Assembly (NCBI GenBank): GCA_030247885.1
Contig: JAPDRO010000012.1
Coordinates: forward strand, 124,001 to 188,000
Reading direction: 5' to 3'
Length of the DNA: 64,000 nucleotides
DNA from: Taxawa tesnikishii (nom. ined.)
Lineage: Eukaryota > Ascomycota > Dothideomycetes > Dothideales
Positions 11,650 through 23,105 of the stretch are shown in pieces. The translations under genes and the position numbers were made by a program. The first letter of the stretch is position 1, and the number at the start of each line of letters is the position of its first letter. A model generated the notes under the pieces. That model was not told the DNA's origin. It saw only the letters and a list, made by a program, of their open reading frames with translations, and ran no database searches.

Positions 11650-12183
11650 CCTCTTGATATCTGTGCGCAAATACCGGCGAACGCTTCAACCTTTCACCTG
11701 GGCTTCATTTATGCTTCGTTCATTGAGACCTTGTTTGGGCTTCATTCGAGCTTCGCTCCAAAATTTACTCTAGCCCTACCGCAACGTGACTTGAGCTTCA
11801 CTTGGAGTCCATCCATTGTTCGCTTTCAATTTCTGATGGGTAAAGGTAGAATGAGCGGTGCGCGTTCCGAACAATTTTGGCGTATAGCACGTCACGGCAG
11901 TAACCTCCTATCATCACGCTAGCGCTCACCGCCCCCACTGGAGCGGTTCGAGGGAATGTTCGTACCTTCCTCCGCATCCATTCTGAACCATCGTATAGCC
12001 GCTTCAGGCCAGTCATCACCTCTCGTCGTGATCTTCAAAGGAAAGAACAATGTACTGTTCCGCTGAATGCACTAGCTGCTGCGCTAGTCTCCATGAGAGC
12101 AGCCATTCCCTCCATCCTCAACGGCAACAGCAACCGTGGAAACCCCATGGCGACTCTCCTTGCTCTTCTCGAGCTCGAAATCA
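11650..12183. other. Convergent 3' flanks, no gene seen
   Basis: Between the SDR stop and the stop of the methyltransferase-like gene. It holds several loosely repeated GCTTCATT/GCTTCGTT motifs (11690-11800) with no recognised function. Confidence 0.45.
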
Positions 12184-13522
12184 TCACGCCCTAGGGGTTA
12201 CAGGAACGCCCACTACAGCATTCAAATACCCAAACGGCCAAGTATGCATCTTCCTGACCCAAACCAACCTCCAGTCCCTACACCTTACAACCATCTCCTC
12301 ATCCCTACCATTCATCAGAACCCTCCACACCCCTCTCTCCGACCGATCCCATCGCTCCACCTTCACATCCTCACCCAGCACGTCCTCCACTAATCTAACC
12401 ATTTCCTCCCACGATCTCGTGCGCAGGCAACTCACGAGCCCATCCCAGCACATCACGAACGGGAGCACGGGTACTGCGTACGTGAGCGCCAGCTGCTCCG
12501 GATCCGTCGGGAACCAGACCAGCGTGAGCAGGTACAGTAACAACCACTCAAAGCACATCATGAGCAGCGTTCCTACGCTTCGATCCTGCAATTCCAGCAC
12601 CGCGAAGCCATCGCTCGTGCTCAACACTCCACGCATGACCTTCTCCGCCGCCTTGTCGTCGAAGTGATGGAAGGCGAGACAGAACAAGTGCAGTGTCTTT
12701 GTCCCGGACGTGGCCGTCGGGGCGTACGGGTCGTAGGGGATGCAGAGGCCGTTTTGCTGATGACGGAAGGGGAGGTGCGGTCGCGTCGACGGCCTGGGGG
12801 ATGAAGCTGAGGTTTTCGGAGCGCGAGGCGTGCTCGATCCAGGCGTCGATGTGCGGATGGATGTCGGAGAGGCGGAAGGGGATGGGTTTTGTGCCTGTTG
12901 CGGCGCGTTTGCGGTTCACCGATTTTTCGATGAAGGGGTGGGACCTAGAAGCGCAGTGCCGATTAGAAACGTTATGCGTGGCGGACGGTCTCTGTCGCGC
13001 AGGTGGATTGCGAGCGCGGGTGTGCCATGCTGCCCTTTGCGGGTACTACGTTCCCGTGTGCACGCGCTCAGAAGGGACGCTGCATCCTCCTTGAAACAGT
13101 ATACGGCCAGGGAAACCGGTCATCAAGCGCATGGCCTTGGGCATATATAAGACCAGGAAAGCAACGAGACCACTCACCTCCCGCCCCGGAACAGAAATCA
13201 ATGATCGTATACTCTTCATCCTCGATGTCCTCGATGCCACCGAGTGCTCGCTGGATTACATCCGCCGCCATTTCCGCAGGACTCACAGCCTGGATTACCG
13301 GAAGACGATGCGTCCATTGCGCCGTAAGCATGGCCTGACAGCAATGCTTAACCACGGACGGTACTCTGGAAAACAGTCAAAGAGCGTTCCGCATGGCCTG
13401 CAGGAGTCTGACGGGGTGCTTGGAGTGCTTTACAGTGGAAGATCGCACCATTCGAAGAGTTGCCATCGTTCGTTAGTGACATGGACACTAAACGCATCCT
13501 GGAGCCAGAGTATGAGACTCAT
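12184..13522 (-). CDS. Methyltransferase-like membrane protein of unknown function
   Basis: A conserved fungal protein with a SAM-binding-type motif and two hydrophobic stretches. Exon 1 (to 13434) encodes RWQLFEWCDLP. Exon 2 (13365-13178) encodes MLTAQWTHRLPVIQ and IIDFCSGAGG, a glycine-rich motif-I-like loop completed after the intron as GGPTPFIE. Exon 3 (12944-12184) encodes FRLSDIHPHIDAWIEHA, then FCLAFHHFDDKAAEKVMRGV and VLELQDR, then two hydrophobic segments (about 12573-12510 and 12480-12430), ending HTWPFGYLNAVVGVP. Exon 3 changes frame at G4 12935-12938, G4 12769-12772 and T4 12752-12755; one more base in each gives a continuous conserved product. The start is uncertain (13522 is the nearest in-frame ATG). 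The catalytic role is inferred only from the fold motif. Confidence 0.7.
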
Positions 13523-14240
13523 GGCTTTTTCAGTGCGTGACGCAAAGGTTGAAAAGCCCGTTCGACGACCGTGTCCTGGTAGATGATGGTCAGTCACAAG
13601 ATCCCGTAAATTGGGTTGAGAAATTGCCAGGCATGAACATGGTACATCCTGCATCTTGTGCTAACGATAGCAAGGAGAAAAACAGAATTCAAGTTCCGAT
13701 TGAACGCTCCTGGAAGGAAATAATCCTGTTAGTCCTCCATCAAGGCAAGGCTCCCTTGTATTCGTTTGGTGAGTTCGTGCTAGAGGTATACAGATGGAGC
13801 CGAGGGAAGACTTGTACATCGCTAGAACAAAGGAGCGGCAGCTCAACTGACCTTTCCGCTACAGAGTACTTGTCCCCTCTCTCCGTGGCCTCACCGGGTT
13901 TTCGCAATGCACGTTGACTGAATGAGACAAAGTCTGTCATCAACTTGGAATGTTGGAGATCGGCACCAACACATGACATCACCGGGACGCGGGATAACTA
14001 TCACATGTAAATCGTATGTTTGAAAGTAAGACGGCTCGTTTGTTTACGAGGAAAAGTCTACGACCCAGGGTATCATGCAACGTGCAAGAGATTATCCGAC
14101 AAACGCCTCATCTAATGCCATCCGTCCATACAGATGCATCATCCATACCACGTCGTACCATCATCATAACATCAAGCCATTATATGTCTACACATCGGGA
14201 TTTCTCCACTCTTGCACAGACAGACGGACAGAAGCAGATA
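13523..14240. other. Intergenic, no gene seen
   Basis: Upstream of the methyltransferase-like gene and downstream of the next minus-strand gene. No supported coding frame. Confidence 0.45.
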
Positions 14241-15248
14241 CTATGTTTGCTTGGCCGCTTCTGCAACAACAGCTGGCTGGACTGGCTGATCGTCCGACGA
14301 AGCGGCGTCCTTGCCTCCTACTGGACCCAACGTCCACACCCACTCCCGCCTCCTCTTCCTCCGCCCTGCGACGGGTGTTGCAGGACAAACATCGCTATCC
14401 TCGTCCGACGAGTCCCTCTTGTCGCCAGTATGTGGCTCCTTGCCTTTTTAGACAAGGCTTCGCCTTCCTTGTGTTGTGTTATCCTTACTCCGCCCGGGTT
14501 AGAACTCGACCGGTCTGTGTCGTGCTCGGGAGGAGGAAGGTTGAGCGTAGAGATGGACGAGCTCGATGATGCAAGGTCAGAGTGGGCGAGAGTGTACTTC
14601 TCCGTCTTGATGTCTTCGGTCAGGGGAGCCTTGAAGGCAACCCGTTTCGGAGCGGGAAACATGGGACGGGTGGTGGTGAAAGAGGCGCGTCGTCTGGGAC
14701 GCGGTAGGGGTCCGTTGGCGAGGATTGAGCGGGTGTTGTAGGGGATGCGGTAGGGTACGGGAGGGGGCTCGAGTCCAAGGTGGACAAGGTCGAGCCGGAT
14801 GAGACCGAGATTGCTGATGTGGTTGAGGTTGAGGATAATTCTGGCGCCTGTTGCGAAGTTCGTAGTGGAGTAGATATTTGAGGCATGTGCGTTTGCGCGA
14901 CGGTGGAGTTGAGGGACAGCTTCGGCCTTTCTGAACCAGAGGAAGGCCGTTTCACACTAGGTGCGTTGCCATATGCGTTGCTGAACGTGTTCCTAGAGGT
15001 AGGGAGATAACGGAGAGGGTTTCGAGACGGAGGCTAGTCGAGCTCTTGCCAAAGGTTGTAGGCAAGGACGAAGTGTTGAGAGACAGCTTGGGTCTTTTTG
15101 AAGGTCCAGCTGCAGGCGGCAGTATGGTGGGCGCAGGTGCACCTGAACAATTGATTGGAGACGAGGGCAAGACGGCGAGAGACATGGTCAATGACGAGTT
15201 GGTGTGAACGTCTGCGCATGCTTGTTGAGGCATGAGAGCCAGCATCAT
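14241..15248 (-). CDS. Conserved fungal Ser/Thr-rich protein, unknown function
   Basis: A single-exon gene whose blocks fit a conserved ascomycete family of unknown function: KRPKLSLNTSSLPTTFGKSS near the N terminus, SRNTFSNAYG, a Ser/Thr-rich stretch, NTRSILANGPLPR, KRVAFKAPLTEDIKTEKYTL, and a C-terminal SSDEDSDVCPATPVAGRRKR followed by REWVWTLGP. The blocks lie in different frames. Switches fall at the runs G3 15002-15004, G5 14763-14767 and T5 14445-14449; one extra base in each links all blocks. The basic RRKRRE stretch could be a nuclear signal. Start uncertain (15248 or a later ATG). Confidence 0.6.
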
Positions 15249-15724
15249 GCGGGAAAGGGACCCAGCGGGTATATGCAGGATATAGATCAGATGGAACCGA
15301 CAGATGGCTAGTCAGATGGCGTTGGTAGGACGAATGAGGCTCAACCGCAGGACGCGCAGCGTAGCGGAGGGGCGGATCGAAGTTGGAAAGAGGCCGCGTG
15401 CAGGAGAGCTCGATTGGAATACGGCGCGGATGCCGAGAGGTGGAGGACGTGTGGGCGGCGCAATGGCTGACGGACTGGGGAATGGCGCAGGCTCGTTGGG
15501 TCAGCAGGTCTGGCGAAGGAGGCGGATGACACGAAGGATGACCGTGAATCAGGCTCTCGGCCAGCAAGGCGCAATGGGTGATGTACAGTTAGCAAGCGGC
15601 GCCGAAGGCCTGTTGCGTGGCAGAGGGGAACCGCTAGGACCGCAGGGTGTCGGAGAGGGTCAGGAAGGAACGGCGGGCGGTATTAAGTCGTGTTTGAGCG
15701 GCGACGAGAACCTAGTGACATGTT

Positions 15725-15755
<31 letters not shown>

Positions 15756-16963
15756 ATGGGCGAAGCACGGCAATAAAGACATTGGGGAGCTTCACAGGAA
15801 GGCACGCAATCGCGGTGCAATAATAGACGAGATGCTGGCCCGCTTGCTCTGGTTGTGCGGATGAATGCGAATGCGAATGCTGATCGTCGTGTGCAGGGAC
15901 GCAGATGGCACACGTAGTCTCACTGATTTAGCGCCCGGCTGACCCTTGCCATCGAATCAAACCCTCCCTTGGCGCTTCCAAGAATAAACACAAAACGTGC
16001 AAACCACTCTAACGACCGGCCTAGGCCGCGGCATCTTGCACGACCTCTCTTGCACTTGCCAGAACACCGCCAGAACCCTTTGCCCTCATGCATGCCAACC
16101 GCCGAACACCGAAGCCCGGTTGGCGCATCTCCCTGCCGACTCGCTCTTCCGAGCTTCTCACATATTGTCTTCCTGCACCTCATCTGTAAGCCTTGCCTGA
16201 CGTTCCCGGAACACGAAAACTGCCCAGCTCCACAAAGCCGCTATCGAAGCGTCGAATATCAGACCTTCAGGGACAGGCTGCGGTAGAGTTTACGACCATG
16301 TGGGAGCGGCACGGAAGCTAGCAGCAGCGACGTTAAACATCGATAGTTTTCGGAGAACGGACTTCGTATACATATCCAGCCTACTCCACTATTTCTCATC
16401 CATTGGCCAACTGATGCACCGTCCTTTCATTCGCTGCTCTTCGGACACCGTTGAAAACGTGCCCCTGATCACACCGCCCGACGGGCCGGACGCATCTGCT
16501 TGGAGACGTGATTGGTTTCGGGATCGTGGAGAGGCATACATGTGCCTGCCATTCAGCTGTGGATACTGCCCGTATCGTCTCTGTAGCCTTTCATCCATGC
16601 ATGCAAGTCGAGATACGAAACGTTTAGCTGTGGGGAGAGGCAGAAGGTCTCCACGTGCCTGAATACAGTAAATGCCATGCAAGTGAGAACTTTGTTTAAC
16701 CGCTTTTCAATCAACGATAAACCTAGATCGTTGAAGGTCGTACATGCCAGGCATTATACGAATGCCAAAGATGCCACAAAGCCTCCGACGACGCCAATAG
16801 TGTTCTCGACAGGGATTCGAATAACTGGCTGCTTGACGAACTGTCTCTCTACGGCAGTTTCGCGGACGTTAGGCAGACAACTGCCCGGCAAACAGACTGT
16901 CTCTATAGAAGGGCCGTCTATCCGCCTGCCGGATAGCCTGTCGAACAAACTGACTGCCGAACC
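15249..16963. other. Intergenic, no gene seen
   Basis: A 1.7 kb region upstream of the conserved Ser/Thr-rich gene and downstream of the cupin gene. It contains a run of GGC then GAC triplets at 15725-15756, probably in the 5' leader. The open frames at 15034-15864 show no domain and look like GC-rich shadows. Confidence 0.45.
15725..15756. repeat. GGC/GAC triplet run
   Basis: Seven or so GGC-type triplets pass directly into GAC triplets, outside any supported coding region. Confidence 0.6.
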
Positions 16964-17651
16964 TCATGCGTCGTTGCCGCTCAGCGGCAGACCTTCCGTG
17001 CCTCTACCGTGGTCCTCTCCCAACTGCTTGCCACCCACAATGAGCTTCTGGCAATCCTGCAGCACAAAGATCATACGACACCACTCAGTCTTGCTCGGGT
17101 TGCGCCATGCGTGCCTAACCCGGTTAGGCTCACGTTTCAAACTACGATCAATCACCTACATCGTTGCTCTCTGCACGGCTACGTCTCCACGCTTCATAAG
17201 CTGCGTCTCCCCGCTATCCAGTACTAGCTCAACGCTGCCTTCCAATACAATGCCGTAGTCCAGACTCTGCGTCCGATGCCTGTAGCTCATTAGATCCGAT
17301 CTTAGGTTGGTTCAACGTGCCCACCTACATCATGCAATCGTAGCCCGGAGCAAAGTCGACCATGCGGCAGACAGTTCCACCGGGGTTTACCAGACCAAGC
17401 TTCTTGCCGGACATGACAGAGTCGTGTTTGGAGATATCGGCATCATCGTTCAGCGAGGCGGGAAATTCGGAGGTTGTATAGACTACATTGAACGCCATAT
17501 CGCCCTTGTCGAACGAAGACCATGAACCAGGCCGGGTCGACTGTACGATGGCTTTTCCGGTAGACGCATCATGTCCAGTCAGGTATGCCGTGACTCCAGG
17601 CAAATTGGTAGAGAGTTGACCCTCATTTTGTGGACGGTCTGAAGAGGACAT
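16964..17651 (-). CDS. Cupin-domain protein
   Basis: A 197-residue protein with a C-terminal single cupin fold. Exons: 17651-17329, 17279-17160 and 17114-16964 (introns 49 and 45 bp). Exon 1 encodes MSSSDRPQNEGQLSTN, FNVVYTTSEFPASLNDDADI and LGLVNPGGTVCRMVDFAPG. Both junctions fall inside a conserved motif: YDCMM/HRTQSLDYGIVLEG carries the first metal-binding His of cupin motif 1, and QRATM/HAWRNPSKTEW carries the motif-2 His. Relatives are small fungal cupins found near secondary-metabolism or catabolic genes, but the substrate is unknown. No signal peptide; all phases agree. Confidence 0.85.
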
Positions 17652-19192
17652 TGTGAGGGCTTTTGAGCAGTTCAATGAGAGACAGGGACGGTGAAAAGAA
17701 GGAAATGGGAGTAGTTGTTCCTCTACCTGTCTGTATACGGTTCCCACGCATGGCCGGGGAACTGGGGAAGTCCGAGGCGGGGTATATGGGGTAGGTGTGC
17801 ACTTTGCAGATCAAGGCAGTCCGCTGCCGACGCATCTCTTGCAGATTCTCAAACAGCTTCTTTTAGCCGCTGGACGCTGTTGAGATGCATCTTTCTAATG
17901 GCGGGACAGGAAGCACTCTAGTAAGAACGGACAACGCATCCTCTCAGATGTGAGAACGGGCGCTGTGCGACAAGCGGCTGACCGTACCTCAGACACTTGG
18001 TGCCTTCGAGAACAGAACGTGCTGCGGATCCAGATACATCGCCTTCTACCTAAAGGTAGTTCTCAAGCATCATCGTTGAAAACTGTCCTCCTTGTGCTGG
18101 ACAGAACGTACTGGCGAAGGCAGACAACGCATCCTACACGTGGTAGACAAGACGGGAATATTCGTTGCACGTGAGACCTGGTTGATCATATCACAGGTCC
18201 TGGCGCTTTTGGGACCAGGACGTACCGCGCGTTGGGAAGTTCACCTTCCGTTCGTTAGCAGCGTCACGGTGATGCGCCGCTATTGTCCGCCGATGCAAGA
18301 CGCTTCAAAGACTTTCGAGTGGCAAGCGGCTGGTTTACTCACAGGTGTACAGGTATCCAGGTATCCAGATATCCCGGCTTTCCGAAGCAGAATATTCTAC
18401 GCGTCCGAACACCCGTCTCCTTAGTCTCTGTCGGCATCACTGTGATGCCGCTGTCGTCTGTCGATGCAACACCTCTCGGCGAACTGAACTGAACTTGTGA
18501 TGCCCAATTCCGACTGGGCACACTTCCGTGCCCGCTTGCCGATTGGTGCAGCGAAATCTCACACTTCGAAACTTGAGCCGCACAGCGCACGACTACACAC
18601 AGTGGACAGCTCCATCGAGTCAAGACTCGACAGGCGGTCTTCTATGCTTCGTCGACGATTAGGAAGGTATTTCTCCGGCAAACGATTCGCACAACAAGTG
18701 TCAGCGCGGCACCCTGACCGCATCGTGCACTGGTCAATCTATCCCCACAAAAACGATACTTAATATGGCAAGTCGAACTCCTTCGCGTGCAGGTTTAACA
18801 CAAGTCTAAGGCAGACCGTAGCTCGCGTGCTCTTATCTCGAGAAATGATATCACGATTGGCAGAGTTAGTGCAACTTCATCTTCTTAGCATCAACTTCAA
18901 CGTCTATCCAGCTTCTTCATGCAGTATAGCTGCTCCCGCCCCTGTGGTTTGTGTCGAACTTGTATTGCGCGATGCAACCCTTTTACGACATCGCAACTGC
19001 CCTGCCTTAGCACAGCAGCACTATGCAGCAATGAAGCTCTTCCAAGGCGATTGCAGGGGAGCTTGTTGAGCTTGTTGAGCTTTGTTGTGATTTCCTGCTG
19101 CAGCAGTATAAAGTAGCTCTTCGCCATCGCCCAGTTAGTGTTTCTTCTCCGTCTCGATATCTCCTTTCGCCTTGATATATATCTTCACAAGC
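17652..19192. other. Divergent 5' region between cupin and carboxypeptidase
   Basis: 1.5 kb with no supported gene. Short degenerate repetitions occur (ACAACGCATCCT at about 17930 and 18124; GGTATCC copies near 18350). A TATA-like element is close to the carboxypeptidase start. Confidence 0.45.
19107..19112 (+). promoter_or_regulatory. Candidate TATA box of the carboxypeptidase gene
   Basis: TATAAA lies 81-86 bp upstream of the carboxypeptidase ATG at 19193, a usual distance in filamentous fungi when the transcript start is 30-50 bp from the ATG. Confidence 0.45.
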
Positions 19193-21030
19193 ATGCTTGG
19201 CAAAAGTACATTAGGCAGCGCTGCGGCACTGCTGCTGTTCGCTTCTGAGGCTCAAGGTTTCTTGGGCGCGAGCTTGAAGAAGCAGTTCAAGCGCCAATAC
19301 TATCCCGCCAATGCTACGGATGTCAAGACCGTCACCGTAAGGAACGCGTTGCTGTGAGCTTTGGATTCCGCTAACAGGCCGAACAGAGCCCTACTGGTGC
19401 TACGATCCGCTACAAGGAGCCCGGTCAATATGGCGTCTGCGAGACAACTCCAGGCGTGAACTCCTACTCCGGCTATATTGATCTTGCACCGGACGTCCAC
19501 TCATTCTTTTGGTGAGCTTTGTGATATACAACATCTACAGCCCAGGTCTAACGAAATCAGGTTCTTCGAATCGAGAAACAACCCAGCAACAGACCCTATT
19601 ACCCTGTGGCTGAACGGTGGTCCAGGTAGTGACTCTCTCATCGGTCTCTTCCAAGAGCTCGGTCCTTGCAACGTAACTGCCAATCTGACCACAATGGTCA
19701 ACCCCTACTCGTGGAGCAATGTCTCGAACATGCTGTTCCTGTCGCAGCCAGTCGGAGTCGGTTTCAGTTACTCGGAAGAAGAGATTGGATCACACAACAA
19801 CCTTACCGGTTCGTTCCAGAACGCAACACAGGCGCCTCCAGATGGTCGCTACCCAGTCATCGACCCAACGAAGATCGAGACCACTGACGCGGCCGCTGTC
19901 GCGGCATGGCACGTCATCCAGGGCTTCCTCAGCAACCTACCGTCGCTTGACGCCAATGTTGGATCAGCCGTGGCCAAAGAGTTCAATCTGTGGACCGAGT
20001 CGTACGGCGGTCACTATGGACCGGCCTTCTTCAACTACTTCTACGACCAAAACAAGCTCATCAGCAACGGCACAATCAATGGCACTTATATGAACTTCAA
20101 CACTCTGGGTATCGGTAACGGTATCATTGACGAATACACTCAAGCACCCCACTATCCCGAATTTGCCGTCAACAACACCTACGGCATTAAGGCAGTCAAC
20201 GATACTGTGTATAACTACATGAAGTTCGCCTGCAACATGATTGGTGGCTGTCTGGATTTGGTCAGCCAATGCCGTGAGGTCGAGGATCACACCGACCTAG
20301 CCGCCCACACGCTCTGCTCCGAGGCTCAGGACATGTGCCGCGACAATGTCGAGGGCCCCTACTATTCCTACGGCGGCCGCGGCGTGTACGACATCCGTCA
20401 CCCCTACAGAGACCCTACCCCGCCTTCATACTTCGAGGACTATCTCAACCAAGCCTCCGTCCAGAACGCGCTTGGCGTGAACCTGAACTACACCGACGCC
20501 AACGACGACATCTACTTCGCCTTCCAGTCCACTGGTGACTTCGTATACGACAACTTCATCCGCGACCTCGAGATGCTTCTGGACCAGGGCGTGCGCGTGT
20601 CCCTATACTACGGTGACGCCGACTACATCTGCAACTGGTTCGGTGGCGAGGCCGTCTCCCTCGCCGTGAACTACACGCACAAGGCGCAATTCGCCGCCGC
20701 CGGGTACGCTCCTCTCGTTGTGGACGGCGTCGAGTACGGTGAGGTGCGCCAATACGGAAATTTCTCCTTTACGCGCGTCTACGAGGCTGGTCACGAGGTG
20801 CCGTTCTACCAGCCCGCGGCCTCTCTGGCGCTCTTCAACCGCACCCTCAACCACCTTGACATTGCTACCGGTGAGCTGCCCGTCATCGCCAACCTGACCA
20901 GCACTGGCCCCCAAACGCCACTCACACTGAGAGCTTCGTGCCGCTGCCCACGACTAGTAGCGTCACGAACACCGGCCAGAATACGACCGAGACTGGAAAG
21001 GCGGTGCTGCCGATTGAATGGAGATCCTGA
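19193..21030 (+). CDS. Secreted serine carboxypeptidase (peptidase family S10)
   Basis: An exopeptidase that removes C-terminal residues, secreted or vacuolar. Exon 1 (19193-19336) encodes a signal peptide ([20 protein letters not shown]). Exon 2 runs 19387-19511 and exon 3 from 19561. Landmarks: substrate-binding [11 protein letters not shown], catalytic Ser in [11 protein letters not shown], catalytic Asp in [14 protein letters not shown] and catalytic His in [12 protein letters not shown]. Many N-glycosylation sequons. After about residue 560 the frame runs into an unlikely Arg/Cys-rich tail; one more base in the C5 run 20908-20912 gives a natural Thr/Ser-rich tail ([14 protein letters not shown]) ending at 21030. 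The intron 1 acceptor could also be used 9 bp upstream. Confidence 0.92.
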
Positions 21031-21416
21031 AGAGATGGGTTGGTAAGGAATAGATGACAAGAGGAGGTAAGGAAGCCGGATGATGATTTGAATAGCGGAG
21101 AGAAATTGTATATAGGGGTTCATGACCTAATGAGAACGAGACGAATGAAAAGCACTCGCTTCTACAACCAAGTAAAGAGACTTGCGTTTACCCACATGGT
21201 GCATGTTAATACTTCAGCTGCTTCGCCGTGTAATTTGGGCTAAATTCATATCCTACTCATCATCCAAGCAGGTGAGAGAGCTATTCCTTTGCAGACCGGC
21301 TTTTATCGTCAAACATGTCCGAAAAATTTCCAGTTTTTTTGTCTCCCCTCCTCCAAGTTGTCGACATGGCAAAGTTGTGTGTGGACCAAGGCAGGCTCTG
21401 AATCTTCCCCGAAGGC
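21031..21416. other. Convergent 3' flanks, no gene seen
   Basis: Lies between the carboxypeptidase and ureG stops. Confidence 0.5.
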
Positions 21417-22333
21417 CTACTTGTTCGGGCTCCCCTCACTGGCACCGCTTCCTCTCCATGCACTCAGAATCAAATCGACAATGTGGTCGACATTCTTTCC
21501 GTTCTTGACCTGCGCAAAGATTGTAGGGCCATCCTCCCTAAATCACCATTAGCAATTCCCAAGAGTGGAACCCTCACCACTCTCCCATAATGCCGACAGC
21601 ACCTACCTCATCTTCCTAGCATCCCTCTCCATAACCCCCAAATCAGCGCCTACAATCTCCGCCAGATCCGTCTTGTTCACAATCAACAGATCACTCTGCG
21701 TGATGCCCGGTCCTCCCTTTCTCGGAATCTTATCCCCACCACTCACATCAATCACATAGATGATGAAATCCGCCAGCTCGCGTGAGTAGTTCGCAGCGAG
21801 GTTATCCCCCCCAGACTCAATGAGCAGCAGATCGGTACCGAACTCGCGATGCAAGTCGGTCAGCGCGGCGAGATTAGCAGAGATGTCCTCGCGGACGGCG
21901 GCGTGCGGACATCCGCCCGTCTCGATGGCACGGATGCGCTCCGCGGGCAGAGCCTTGTGCCGGGTTAGGAATTCGCAGTCTTCGCGGGTGAAGATGTCGT
22001 TGGTCACGGCGGCGATGTTGTATTTGTCGCGCAGGGCCAGGCAGAGGGCTAGCATCAACGCCGTCTTGCCGGAACCCACGGGCCTTTTCGAACCTTATCA
22101 GTAAACGGTTCGGGGTGTGGAGGTACGTGGGGGATCGGATCAGAAAGAAGGGCTGATCAGAAGGGGACATACCCACCAATGCCTACGGTGAATGCTCTCT
22201 CCTTCCAGTCTCGACCCTCGACTATAGGCATCTCTCGGCCCAGGAAGGATCCCGGTCCGTCGAGGATCTCATGCGTGTGGCCATGGTCTGCTCCGACGTG
22301 AGAGTGAGAGGCTCCGTCGTGTGAGTGCGACAT
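21417..22333 (-). CDS. ureG: Urease accessory GTPase UreG
   Basis: A SIMIBI-class GTPase that delivers nickel to apo-urease with UreD/UreF. Three exons: 22333-22173, 22083-21607 and 21537-21417; 252 residues, usual for fungal UreG. The N terminus is His-rich ([20 protein letters not shown]), expected for Ni binding. The P-loop GPVGSGKT spans intron 1. The family motifs [12 protein letters not shown], the Cys-Pro-His nickel site ([13 protein letters not shown]), [12 protein letters not shown] and the guanine-specificity NKTD ([11 protein letters not shown]) are all present. The last exon encodes [20 protein letters not shown]. No frame breaks. No urease or other accessory gene is nearby. Confidence 0.95.
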
Positions 22334-23013
22334 GATGCTGGTTGCTGGTTTTGCGAGTGAGGATGTCGGGTGTCTTCTCTATCTTACTCGAGAGCTCTTA
22401 TCGGATGTTTACCCCTCCCCCACTAAGCGGCCGGACCCTTGATACTGCAACGGATCTCGCCGTCGCTTGCCGCTGTCAGGCACGTGTCATCTGATTACTC
22501 AGCTTCCGAAGGATTGTCATTGAGGACACCTTTTCGTACATAGCTATCTACACACTAGCAACCAGTATTCAACACTAATCTCGAGCAAGAGCAAGTTGAC
22601 GGAAGAGGAGTTGCTGTAGTCAATCACCACCCGGAAGTTGACCATTGGTGACCATAACGGTCGACATCCAGTTGGGCTCTTTCTCTGGCTGAACTTCAAC
22701 ATCCACATACACGCCTAGACACTGTCATTCCCATCCTATCTGGCCACAACACCGCGTGGAAAGTGAGGGCAAATCTGACACGAAAGATGAACATCTCATC
22801 AATATCAAAAGACAAAATGACCGGCCAGCGCTCTTTTGCCGGAACAATCTTAATAACAGCATCCCACAACAACCGAATGCGCATCAGGCCGGTGTTAGAT
22901 GACGAGAACAGGCCCGATAGCTGCACCGAAAGGCCCTGCAAAATGCGATCACTATATATACGACATGATTCTTTGCAATTCGCCAGCACACCAAGCAACG
23001 TTTTACGTTGACA
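22334..23013. other. Intergenic upstream of ureG and tRNA-Asp
   Basis: 680 bp with no supported gene. A 100-residue frame on the minus strand (22696-22998) lacks recognisable features. Confidence 0.45.
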
Positions 23014-23105
23014 TCTTCCTTGGTCTAGTGGTCATGATTTCCGCTTGTCAACAGATGATCTGATAGCAAGCGCGGGAGACCGGGGTTCGATTCCCCGAGG
23101 GAGAG
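23014..23105 (+). tRNA. tRNA-Asp (GTC) with a 20-nt intron
   Basis: The cloverleaf can be folded by eye. Acceptor stem TCTTCCT pairs with AGGGAGA (one G-U pair); the D-arm has TAGTGG; the anticodon stem TCCGC pairs with GCGGG; the loop is TTGTCA plus C, giving anticodon GTC; the T-arm is CGGGG TTCGATT CCCCG; the discriminator is G, as for tRNA-Asp. The 20 bases at 23051-23070 interrupt the loop between positions 37 and 38, the standard site for nuclear tRNA introns. A-box and B-box (GGTTCGATTCC) are present. A short T4 follows about 8 bp downstream. Confidence 0.9.

Noticed and set aside
15304-15864. Plus-strand Gly/Arg-rich frame of 186 residues
   Set aside because: GC-rich sequence with a triplet repeat, no domain; likely leader of the minus-strand gene.
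17915-18390. Apparent direct repeats upstream of the carboxypeptidase
   Set aside because: Only short words such as ACAACGCATCCT recur; alignment does not extend, so I do not call a duplicated element.
22696-22998. 100-residue minus-strand frame upstream of the tRNA
   Set aside because: No domain, no coherent start context, and overlaps other open frames.
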